Source: Sternotherus odoratus
Lineage: Eukaryota; Chordata; Testudines; Kinosternidae
NCBI GenBank assembly: GCA_032164245.1
Contig: JAVMKO010000003.1
Span: 71,680,390 to 71,744,389 of the forward strand
DNA length: 64,000 bases
Reading direction: 5' to 3'
Below, one piece after another: positions 23,879-33,097 of the stretch. The notes under the pieces are model-generated. The model had not been told where the DNA came from. It was given only the letters and a program-made list of their open reading frames with translations, and searched no databases. Numbering within the stretch: position 1 is the stretch's first letter; the number at the start of each line of letters is the position of its first letter. Made by a program: the position numbers and the translations under genes.

Positions 23879-25547
23879 TAGGGCTGTCAATTAATCAGTC
23901 AACTCATGCAGTTAACTCAAAAAAATTAATCATGGTTAAAAAAATTAATCAAGATTGATCGCACTTATAACAATAGAATACCAATTGAAAATAATTAAAT
24001 ATTTTGGATGTTTTTTCTACATTTTCAGTATTGATTTCAATTACAACACAGAATACAAAGTGCACAGTGCTCACTTTATATTATCATCTTCTATTACAAA
24101 CATATGCATTGTAAAAATGATAAACAAAAGAACTAGTATTTTTCAATTCACCTCATACAAGTACTGAAGTGCAGTCTCTTTATCCTGGAAGTGTAACTTA
24201 CAAATGTAGATGTTTTTGTTACATAACTGCGCTCAAAAACAAAACAGTGTAAAACTTTAGCACATATAAGTCCACTCAGTCTTACTTCTTATTCTGCCAA
24301 TTGCTGAGATAAACAAGTTTGTTTACATTAATGGGAGATAGTGCTGCCTGCTTCTTATTTACAATGTCACCTGAAAGTGAGAACAGGTGTTCACATGGCA
24401 CTTTTGTAGCTGGTGTTGCAAGGTATTTACATGCCAGATATGCTAAATATTCATATGCCCCTTCATGCTTCGGTCACCATTCCAGAGGACATGCTTCCAT
24501 GCTGATTATGCTCATTACAAAAATAATGTGCCAATTACATTTGTGATTGTACTCCTTAGGGGGAGACTTGTATGTCTCTTGCTTTTTTACTCACATTCAG
24601 CACATATTTCATGTTATAGCAGTCTCAGATGATGACCTAGCACATGTTCATTTTGAGGACACTTTCACTGCAGATTTGACAAAATGCAAAGAAGGTACCA
24701 ATGTGAGATTTCTAAAAATAGCTACAGCGCTCAACCCAAGGTTTAAGAATCTGAAGTGTCATCCAAGACCTGAGAGGGATGGGGTGTGGAGCATGCTTTT
24801 AGAAGTCTTAAAAGAGCAACACTCTGATGCGGCAACTACAGAACCCAAACCACCAAAAGAGAAAATCAACCTTCTGCTGGTATCATCTGACTCAGATGAT
24901 GAAAATGAACATCCATCAGTTTTTGATTGTTATCAAGCAGAACCCATCATCATCATGGAAGCATGTCCTTTGGAATGGTGGCTGAAGCATGAAGGTACAC
25001 GTGAATCTTTAGCGCTTCTGGCACATAAATATCTTGCAACACCAGCTACAACAGTGCCATGCAAATGCCTATTCTCACTTTCAAGTGGCATTGCAAACAA
25101 GAAGCAGGCAGCATTATCTCCTGAAAATTGTAACCAGCCTTGTTTTTCTGAATGATTGGCTAACCAAGGAGTAGGACAGAGTGGACTTGTAGGCTCTAAA
25201 GCTTTACATTGTTTTACTTTTGAATGCAGTTTTTTGTACATAATTCTACATTTGTAAGTTTAACTTTCATGATAAAGAGATTGCACTACAGTACTTGTAT
25301 GAGGTGAATTGAAAAATACAATGTTTTTGTTTTTTACAAAGCAAATATTTGTAATCGAAAATAAATATAAAGTGAGCACTTTCTATTCTGTGTTGTAACT
25401 GAAATTAATATATTTGAAAATGTAGTAAAAATCAAAAAATATTTTAAATAAATCGTATTCTATTGTTGTTTAACAGTGCAATTAATTGTGATTAATATTT
25501 TAAATCATGTGATTAATTGCAATTAATTTTAATCACTTGACAACCTT
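23879..25547 (+). mobile_element. Fold-back hAT (ZBED-like/Charlie-type) element with inverted arms of about 630 bp
   Basis: The left terminus TAGGGCTGTCAATTAATC and the right TTGACAACCTTA are hAT-style inverted ends. The left arm (to about 24510) is the reverse complement, at roughly 85% by eye, of the right arm (from about 24940). This includes antisense of the transposase C-terminus: the block from TAGTGCTGCCTGCTTCTT through TTCCAGAGGACATGCTTCC mirrors 24960-25125. Between the arms lies a unique transposase piece. A normal hAT has short termini, so this is a duplicated and inverted 3' end. No exact 8-bp target duplication could be assigned. Confidence 0.8.
24547..25155 (+). pseudogene. hAT transposase C-terminal fragment
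   Basis: A 202-codon frame with LKIATALNPRFKNLK, RDGVWSMLLEVLKEQ, SDSDDENEHPSVFD and the hAT dimerisation domain PLEWWLKHEG, LALLAHKYLATPATTVPCKC, LFSLSSG. The BED zinc finger and catalytic N-terminal part are absent. The start is arbitrary because the frame runs out of antisense-arm sequence. Domesticated ZBED proteins share this domain, but truncation and inverted copies argue for a dead transposon. Confidence 0.85.
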
Positions 25548-25749
25548 ATATCCTTCCAGTGCTCTAGAGAGATTTGCTGGCTCATTTCCTTTTCCCTGGC
25601 TAACTTCATATTGTCAATATTACCCTGAAGTTTGGGGAGGGGGCAGGCAGAAGTCCATACAATTTACCTATTTGTGTTTTCTTATAATTATTTTAGTGTT
25701 TCCTTACATTAAGTCACTCATTTTCTCACTCTCCAGTTTATCCCTGCTG

Positions 25750-26045
25750 TTATGGATCAGGATGTAGGCAATCTTGCTTGGTAGTCAGAGCAGGAGTCAG
25801 CTATAAGGGGCAAAGCAGGTATCCAGGTTGGGGAACAAAACCAAGGGTCGGTACCAGAGTCAACTGCCTGTTACCAGAGTCAGGCGTCAAACCTGAGTCA
25901 GAACCAGAAATTGACGCTGAGGGTCAGAGCCAAGGTCAGAAGCCAACTGCCAGAGCCAAAGGTGAAGCTAGAGTCAGAGTTGGAAGTCAGAGGCCAGGGT
26001 CACAGCCAAATATCCATACAAAAAAAGCCCTTCACCTGACTGCTC
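25750..26045 (+). repeat. Degenerate AG/GTCAGAG-type repeat tract
   Basis: Recurrent GTCAGAG, CAGAGCCA, AACCAGAG and GGTCAGA words over about 300 bp. It resembles simple internal arrays in LTR elements, and a C/T-rich counterpart lies at 17800-18000. The 114-codon ORF at 25778-26122 is a product of the array. Confidence 0.5.
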
Positions 26046-26052
26046 ACACTAA

Positions 26053-26346
26053 GGGCTGGTCCCCACTATGGGGGGGATCGATTGCAGATATGCAACTTCA
26101 GCTACATGAATCACGTAGCTGAAGTTTGCATATCTGCAGCCGACTTACCGTCCATCCTCACGGCGGCAGCAGTCAGCGGCGCGCTCCCCCGTCGACTCCA
26201 GCTTGCGCCTCCCAGCAAACTGGAGTTCTGGAGTCGATGGGGGCGCCGCAGGCGATTGATTTCTCGCATCTTCACAAGACACGAGAAATCGATCACCAAA
26301 AGATCGATTGCTACCCACTGATCCGGCGGGTAGTGAAGACCAGCGC
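26053..26346. mobile_element. Multi-hairpin MITE, copy 2, with TAA target duplication
   Basis: TAA at 26050-26052 and 26347-26349 flanks GGGCTGGTC...GACCAGCGC. Three hairpins are stacked inside: GCAGATATGCAACTTCAGCT with AGCTGAAGTTTGCATATCTGC, GACTCCAGCTT with its mirror, and TTTCTCG...CGAGAAA with CGATC. The 3-bp TAA duplication fits PIF/Harbinger. Confidence 0.85.
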
Positions 26347-26349
26347 TAA

Positions 26350-27694
26350 GAAGTGTTGTGAACATGATTACATTGGAAAATAATTCATAATTTGATTAAA
26401 TACTTGTGCATATTTTGTTCATAATATTCACCCAGCTCTATGGGCCTGTTGTAATATAATGTAATTTAATGGGATCTGGTGCAGGCACTATGGTGGTACT
26501 GCTAGGGATCTGATGCATTCATTACATGGTTACTGCATGTGACCCACTGCAGTTTTGTGTTGTACGTTTTGCATTAGAGTGATAAAAAAGGAAAGAAAAT
26601 AGACAATATTTTTGCACTTACTGATATAGGTGTCATAGTTATTAAAACATTTGACCTTAAAGTCCCCTCTATCTGACAATGAAGAAATCTTGACAATCCA
26701 TAAACATTCTATGTATGTATGAGATAATGTGCCAAATTCATGCCTGTGTTATTTCACTGAAGTCAATACAGATACACATCGGTTTAAATCAGATTTGAAT
26801 GTGGTTTAGTAATCTGGGAATAGTAGCCAGCTGTATGTATAGGAGCTAAGGATTTAAATCTGCTCCTATTCTAGTCAATGGAAAAATTCCACCAGGTTTA
26901 CTGGTGCAGGTTCAAGCTCTTATATTCAATGTGTTCTCACCCATGTTAATATATTCTCTCTCGACAACCCTAGATTTTTCTCTCAAAACTGCAGAATGAT
27001 TTCTTCATCTGCCACAATCAGTAGCAGGGAGACAGGTGATCCATCCAGCCCACTAACAGACATGCTCTGTTAGGATTGGATAAGGAAAGTGATTGACATG
27101 CACCAGGTGCTGCGTTTAGTTCCAGGCTGTCTCTCTCAGTTTAAATACATCATTGAGTAAAACTCAGCACGTACATTCCAGCTGCTTAATACTGTAGCCC
27201 TCGAGTAGACATGTCACATATACAAACACATGCACCAAACAATATGGTGTGTAATTAGTATGAAGCTAACTGTTAATAACTAGAGTCATTGTTCCTATAA
27301 CATGAACACATGCACTTAACAGGAAGATCTGAATTAACCATGCATTGTTTCTGAAACTAAAGCAAAACCAAATAACTGAAGACAAGTCCAGACCCCTAGA
27401 CAAGGGAGCCAATAAGAGACCTCCTCAGCATTCTACTCGACCACGCTGCATTTTAGCATTCATTTCAATTAATGGTGCCACACTAACAGCCCTTGAGTCT
27501 AAAGTCCTTTCTGAATCCAGATGTATTCTGAGAGTGAATCTAAAAAAGTGCCCTAGGAACACCATGACAACATTTGCCAAAGCCTTTAAAAAAAAAAAGC
27601 ATAGAAACAGCTTTCAGGAGAACTGACTGCAACATTTTTTGAGATGGGAGAGTAGAATGATAGTAATATTGATCTTTATTCATGTCATCAGGAT
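26350..27694. other. Intergenic, nothing firm recognised
   Basis: AT-rich. A GCCAAATTCATGCC...ACTGAAGTCAATACA stretch (26730-26830) is a weak relic of palindromic MITEs. Confidence 0.4.
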
Positions 27695-27818
27695 TGGGTT
27701 CAATGGATTAGACCCCCAATCCAGCAAAGCAAATTTAAACACAGGAGTAGTCCGTTTAACTTCAATATCACTACTCACACACTTCAAATTAATCACCTGC
27801 TTAAATGGATTGGGACTT
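27695..27818. repeat. Palindromic MITE (GATCCTGCAAA family)
   Basis: CCCCCAATCCAGCAAAGCAAA and AGTAGTCCGTTTAACTTC at the left, TCACTACTCACACACTTCAA and CTTAAATGGATTGGGA at the right. Confidence 0.6.
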
Positions 27819-27899
27819 TAGAAAATAAAGACCACGCAAAAATGGAAAACCCAGTGAAAAAAATTAACACTATGCTATTTCAATAAAGCAGATATGAAA

Positions 27900-28045
27900 T
27901 GGACAAAGAACTAGTTCACTGACAGATCTCAAAAAGCGATCATCATCGGGGCATCTTCACTGAATAGAAATGTTTCTAGTGGGGTTCTGCAGGGATCAGT
28001 AGTAGGCACAATGTTATTTAACATTTTCAGCAATAATCTCTGTTC
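27900..28045 (+). mobile_element. CR1 LINE reverse-transcriptase fragment
   Basis: GTGGGGTTCTGCAGGGATCAGT and CAATGTTATTTAACATTTTC encode the CR1 V.QGS..GP.LF..F block. It stops where a hAT MITE begins at 28051. Confidence 0.75.
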
Positions 28046-28050
28046 TCAAT

Positions 28051-28272
28051 CAGGGGTTCTCAAAAACTGGGAATTGGGACCCCTCAAGGGGTCGCGAGGT
28101 TATTACATTGGGGATCATGAACTGTCAACCTCCAACCGATACCCCACTTTGCCTCCAGTATTTATAATGGTGCTAAATATATTTAAAAGTGTTTTTAATT
28201 CATAGTGGGGGGTCTCACTCAGAGGCTTGCTATGTGAAAGGGGTCACCAGTACAAAAGTTTGAGAACCATTG
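28051..28272. mobile_element. Non-autonomous hAT element (CAGGGGTTCTCAAA type)
   Basis: The left CAGGGGTTCTCAAA mirrors the right TTTGAGAACCATTG. The interior has GGACCCCTCAAGGGGTCGCG and a GGGGTCACC near the right end. It sits where the CR1 copy breaks, so it probably inserted into it. Confidence 0.75.
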
Positions 28273-28867
28273 GTATAGAGGCAGTAGTCCTTGCAGAGGA
28301 AGTATGAGCAGCAGGAACATTTGTTGTCTTATTACAGTCAATTCTTGAGGCAGAGTTGCTCTCTGGGAAATGGACATTGGTGTTGGGCTGGGACTCCTGA
28401 AAGAAAGGCTTGCCTTGCATGCTGTTTAACCATCGCTGTTCCAGACCTGGTGTACTTATGTAAATAAACCAAGTCACACTCCAAATATACCCAAACTCGG
28501 CATCACTAATTTCTTCTTCTTTGGAAAGCCAACATGCAACAACCTGGACATTTGCTGCCGCTGGTGTCAGAATGGGCCATCTGTGTTGAAGATATAACAC
28601 TATTAAGTCATGCTCGCAACATCGTAATGCAGAGATCAGAGGAGCTTTCCCTTGTTGACAGCAGTATTTTGAAAGACAGCCACAGAGGGACTGTGCGTCC
28701 CAAAGATTACAAGGGCTATCATGAAAGTGAAAGCCCTACAACCACTTCCACACCCAAGAAATAAAATGATAATGAGCGAAGGAACCTCTGCACTCTTTTT
28801 TAAAGGTCTAATGCCATCAATCCTTCTTTCCTGCTCCCATGGCCATCTATCTACAGCTATTTTATTG
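28273..28867. other. Intergenic, unrecognised ORFs
   Basis: A 118-codon minus ORF (28244-28600) and a 76-codon plus ORF (28534-28764) overlap; neither shows a known domain. Confidence 0.35.
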
Positions 28868-28998
28868 ATAGGTAAACTAGGGAGCAGAGAGAGAAAGTAA
28901 CTTGCCCAAGGTCACACAACATTTCAATGGTTTGCCCTGCAATAAATCCTTCCCAGTCTTCTAACTCCCAGTCCTGTGCTCTGACTACTGAGCCCTTT
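28868..28998 (+). repeat. MIR-like SINE 3' part
   Basis: GTAAACTAGGGAGCAGAGAG, TAACTTGCCCAAGGTCACAC and TCCCAGTCCTGTGCTCTGAC then ACTGAGCC: the MIR 3' order. Confidence 0.75.
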
Positions 28999-29496
28999 AG
29001 TATTAATTTTATTTCCACGTATGGAATATATTGGTACTTAGACCAAAAGGAAGAAGTAAAATTAGCATCATTGAATATGCACTGTAAAGGATCATAATAG
29101 ATAAAAATGTTTTTAATGTGATTTTAGCTCGGGGTTGGCTGTCAGAACAATTCCTAACACTTGAAGCTGGATAAAATCATTTGTAGTGAAACTGACAAAT
29201 ATACATTTTCCAGCTATCAATGTTTGGTGATGAAATTCACTTTGAAAAGGTCAAACATTTTTAAATACAAAGTTTCCATCCTTTTTAGTTAATATGTGCA
29301 AAGTTGTCATAATTTTGTAAATGCTTGGTATGTTTGGTAAGGTCCACATAATATTTTTTCTTATTTTCCCAGATATGGAATTCTATTTTTGATTGATTTT
29401 AAATGCTTGAGATGCCAATAAAAGTTCATCTCTTTTCATAAACCATAATATGAACTATTCTAGAAGACTGGATGTTTCAGGGGATTGAGAAAAAGA

Positions 29497-29560
29497 TATG
29501 AATCATAGAATATCAGGGTTGGAAGGGACTTCAGGAGGTCACTACTCCAAATTCATTTCC
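29497..29560 (-). mobile_element. CR1 3' end, antisense
   Basis: AATCATAGAATATCAGGGTTGG and AAGGGACTTCAGGAGGTCA are the reverse complement of the CR1 3' terminus, which ends in ATTCTATGATT units. Confidence 0.8.
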
Positions 29561-31059
29561 CCATCAGATGAGTAGTAACCAAGAGATAACCTCCATTCTT
29601 CAGTTTAACAGTTATGAAATGTGAACATACATAGTCTTCAACTTAAAGCCAAGGGAGCTACGCATGTTTACACCAGTGGAGGATCCAGACTATTCTTTTT
29701 GTTCTGGCCTTTAAATAATATTAAATGTATAGGTACTGTCTTCGCTGGAATTTAGAATTGTTTAGTATTAATGGAAGGTTTCACCCTTCCTGTGTGAAGA
29801 TTAACCCTTTCCCCTCTTTGCTGATCCAATCCTTTGATTGTTGTTTCAGTCATCTTTAAATTAACAAATGTCTGATTTTGTGGTTGAAACTATCCAAATT
29901 CCTAAGTATCCTAATAGTGTGAATCTGACTCTCTTCTTCCTTTGATTGGATATTTTTTCTTGAGTTAAAACATATGGAATTAAACATTTCAGTCCTGAAT
30001 TATTTACAAAGAAAACAGTTAGAAACAAACCTTAAAACTAGAAGTATCAAGATCAGAGGATGACTGAGGGGGAGGGGCGGAGAAGGGAAAGGAATAGTTC
30101 CACAAAGGGAGGGACAAATTATGTGGCAGCTGCTTCAGTGATGGTTTAAACTACATGACCAAACCAAAATTTGAGTAAATGGAGAGCGATCAGGGTTTTT
30201 TTAAAAAAAAAGAAGGAAAAAAAGAAAGAGGAGCAAAAACTGGAAGAACAAACGGATATTTTGGAAGACCAGAATAGAGCACACAGCAAGACTTACAAGA
30301 AGTGCGGATGAGAGGAAAGGATTGGGTGTGCCTGCTGACTGATGATGGAATGGGAAAATCAAGGATGGAGTTAACAAAATAATTTATTTTCTGATGGCAG
30401 ATCTGCAAAGTGAGAATCCGGGTGGGGACGCAAAGCCGGAAAAATGGAGACTGACACAAGACATAGATCCATCTTGCTTGCATTAGGGCAAAAAGATAGA
30501 ACCACAACTGAAACTAGGCCTTGTCTACTCTGAGGGGTTTTTCTGAGAATCTCCCACAATTGCTGTAGCACAAGTATAGCTCCACTGATGCCAGTAACAT
30601 AATTCTCAAAAGCTACAGCTGCACCAGTGCACGCTACAGTCTAGACGGGACTCAGGCATTTTTACCCCTGGTCACCCAGCGGTCACATCTGAGGCCTGCC
30701 TCCACCACCCTTCCATCAGTGCTACCTCCTCTGGCGAGGCACCCATTAGGAATAAGAACATGTCCTTTTTTCAGTGAGAAGGTTCCCACTTCCTCAGAAG
30801 CAGGTGAAAGTGGAGGGGTTGTCACAAGCAGGAATAGTCTGAGGGGAGTAGGTGTGTGAGTGAGAGACCAGGACAATCTGAGAAAGACGCATCCGTAGCA
30901 ATCAGGAGCAGTTGGAGGGGAGGGCCATAATAAGGGGCAATTTGGGGAGGTATTTTGTTTGTGTGTCACAATCGGAGCAGTTGGGGGAGGGTATTTCCCT
31001 GGGTCACGCACTGTCATATTTTACACAAATTTCATTGCAGGGGCTAAAAATCAGTTCCC
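29561..31059. other. Intergenic upstream of VGLL2
   Basis: No gene recognised. 30519-30655 (CTAGGCCTTGTCTACTC...CTACAGTCTAGACGGGA) may be a MITE. A T/A-run lies at 30195-30230. GC content rises from 30650 toward the CpG island. Distal VGLL2 promoter elements may lie here. Confidence 0.4.
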
Positions 31060-31700
31060 TGCCCCGTCGGCTGGGGCTGGACGCTGCCTGGGAGGTGTCT
31101 CCTCCTGCTCTCTGGAGCCTCGGGGATTGAATTCCCACCTCCCACCCCCAACCACCTCCTGCCTTAATAAAGCTCCTCCGCTCGGCAGCTCACTTCGCGC
31201 CCCGGGCTGCGGGACTCCAGCGACCCCGCGTTCACACCTTCTTCCAACTCCCTGCTGCCCCGAAAGCCTGCGCCCCGCCCCGCTCTGCAACGCCCCGGAG
31301 AGCTGGACCCTGCCCGGGGGAGAAGCGGCTGCCTGCGAACAGCTGGGCTGGGGGAGCCGCGGCGCGGGCTGAGCCCCGTCTCCTCGGCTGCGATCGCGCT
31401 GGCTGCCCCGGGAAAGCCCGGCCCCAGGCTGGGGAGAGTCCGGGGCAGCCCAGCCGCGAGCGGGGACCAGAGGACCACGCGGGAACTCGCCCTCCCATTG
31501 GTCCCCGGCTCCCCTCCCCTCGCCTGACGCGGCGCATGGGGTTTAAATGCCTCCCGGCTGGAGCCCGCGGAACCTCTCTGCCCCGAGCTCATTCGCTGGA
31601 GTTTTATCCCTGGACAGGAGCGCCAGCTCTGGGAGGGGAGGGGGGGCACCTCATCCCCTTACTCGCCCCGCCAATGACCAGGGACTCTAACCCCCAGGAG
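31060..31700. promoter_or_regulatory. CpG island at the 5' end of VGLL2
   Basis: There is an abrupt change from AT-rich intergenic DNA to about 600 bp of GC- and CpG-rich sequence with CCGCCCC and GGCGG-like motifs, ending just before the VGLL2 start codon. Long ORFs here on both strands, for example one on minus at 31164-31649, are by-products of low stop-codon density. Confidence 0.8.
31490..31575 (+). promoter_or_regulatory. Probable VGLL2 core promoter: inverted CCAAT box and TATA-like box
   Basis: ATTGG (inverted CCAAT) at 31497-31501 is followed by C-rich GC-box-like sequence and TTTAAAT at 31542-31548. The 45-bp spacing and order fit a -75/-30 arrangement, placing transcription start near 31572, about 210 bp before the ATG. 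The start site is inferred, not shown. Confidence 0.5.
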
Positions 31701-31745
31701 CCGCCCATGAAGCATCACTTCACTTTGCAGAACAACAACAGTTGA
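31674..31745 (+). other. Upstream ORF in the VGLL2 5' leader (23 codons plus stop)
   Basis: ATG at 31674 opens MTRDSNPQEPP and stops at TGA 31743-31745, 39 nt before the VGLL2 ATG. C at -3 makes a weak initiation context. A second ATG lies inside it in the same frame. The uORF lies downstream of the inferred start site, so it should be in the mature leader and could reduce or gate translation. No peptide function is inferred. Confidence 0.45.
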
Positions 31746-31784
31746 TGCTCCAAAAACAAAATCAAGTCGCAGCTGCCTTTAGCC

Positions 31785-31865
31785 ATGAGCTGTTTGGATG
31801 TTATGTACCAAGTCTATGGTCCTCCCCAGCCTTACTTTGCAGCCGCCTATAGTCCTTACCACCAG
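31785..31865 (+). CDS. VGLL2: VGLL2 coding exon 1 (residues 1-27)
   Basis: The start ATG at 31785 has a purine at -3 (AGCCATGA) and begins the family-specific MSCLDVMYQVYG. The exon ends in CAG before GTACGT at 31866. It is 81 nt, phase 0. The 5' UTR upstream carries at least one small upstream ORF. Confidence 0.96.
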
Positions 31866-33032
31866 GTACGTGTGGGGCACCTGGGCGGAGAGCGCCAGAG
31901 AGGGAGGGGTGTCTCTCTGGGGCAATGCCAAACCAGACCTAGCTTCCTGGGAGCTTAATGGGTCTGACCCCGGGCAGCATCCCAGGCTTGTAACTCGTGT
32001 GCTGGTCTCAACACCGGTTGTAACCCCGGGCCGGGTTTTAGATTCGTGGGCCAACGTTGCAGGAGCAGAGTAAACGTAACTCACCAAACTTCGTGCAGAG
32101 GATGAATCGGCGCCCGTTCTTATTCCTTGTTTACGTTGTTAGCTGGGTCCGTGTTAGGGTGACCAGATGTCCCGATTTTATAGTGACAGTCCAGTGCTGA
32201 TTTTTGCGTCTTCTTCTTATATAGGCTCCTATTCCGCCCCGATTTTTCACACTTGCTGTCTGGTCACCGTAACGGGTGTGGTGTGTTGAAATGGAAATGA
32301 TCGCTGGAAGTTGGACGGGGGTGACTGTCTACATTCCGGCTCGACGTGACCACTGCAGTCTAAGCAACTGTAATTAGAAAAAGACTTTGCCACATGTCAC
32401 TTTGGACAGCTAGATTCTCGTGCAGGTTTCGCTTGTGACGGGGCGGGTGTGTTTTTACGGAGATCTGTTTGGCCTGAGTGTTCCGCACAGTGAAGCGCGG
32501 AGGGAGGGGCAGGAAACTGACAGATTCCTACAGCTGGTTGTGGAGGAAGCTGAGAACACTTGGAGTGGGGACGGTTTTCGCTTAGTTTGTTGGAGGCAAG
32601 AGGCGTTAGGTCGTAGGTGATGCCAACCCATTTCACGTCGGGTTGCACATTCTGTGTCTTCGCTCCTGTATCAACGACATCCAAAAAAGTGTGTCGGGGG
32701 AAGGCAGGCGATTTTCAGTTCCACACCGACCGGCCTCAGCTTTTAGCGCAACATTCAATCCAAATTGTAAACTGCGGGGTTAGAAAAACAACCGTGGGCC
32801 TGGTAGTGCTTGTGAATCAAGTGTTCTGCACGGGCCAGATGATCCTTCGTGACAATGAATCCAGGATTTCAATACAATGACACTGTCAAAAGCTGAGAGA
32901 TTTAGTTCCCAATGAAGTCCTTCTTGTAGAGGGAACTTTTCACCCTCAACCATAGATTATTTCATTGTGTCGGATAGGGGCCGAGATTCGGAGCTCACTT
33001 TGCAAGGGGACAGCACCTGTTCAACAACGTTT

Positions 33033-33097
<65 letters not shown>

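Noticed and set aside
24933..25241. 102-codon minus ORF and its twin at 24319-24546 plus
   Set aside because: Antisense of the hAT C-terminus, present twice because of the inverted arms.
25778..26122. 114-codon plus ORF
   Set aside because: Translation of a degenerate GTCAGAG repeat tract.
28244..28600. 118-codon minus ORF
   Set aside because: Starts in unique sequence and runs into a MITE end; no known domain.
31164..31649. 161-codon minus ORF
   Set aside because: Opposite strand of the VGLL2 CpG island; low stop density explains it.
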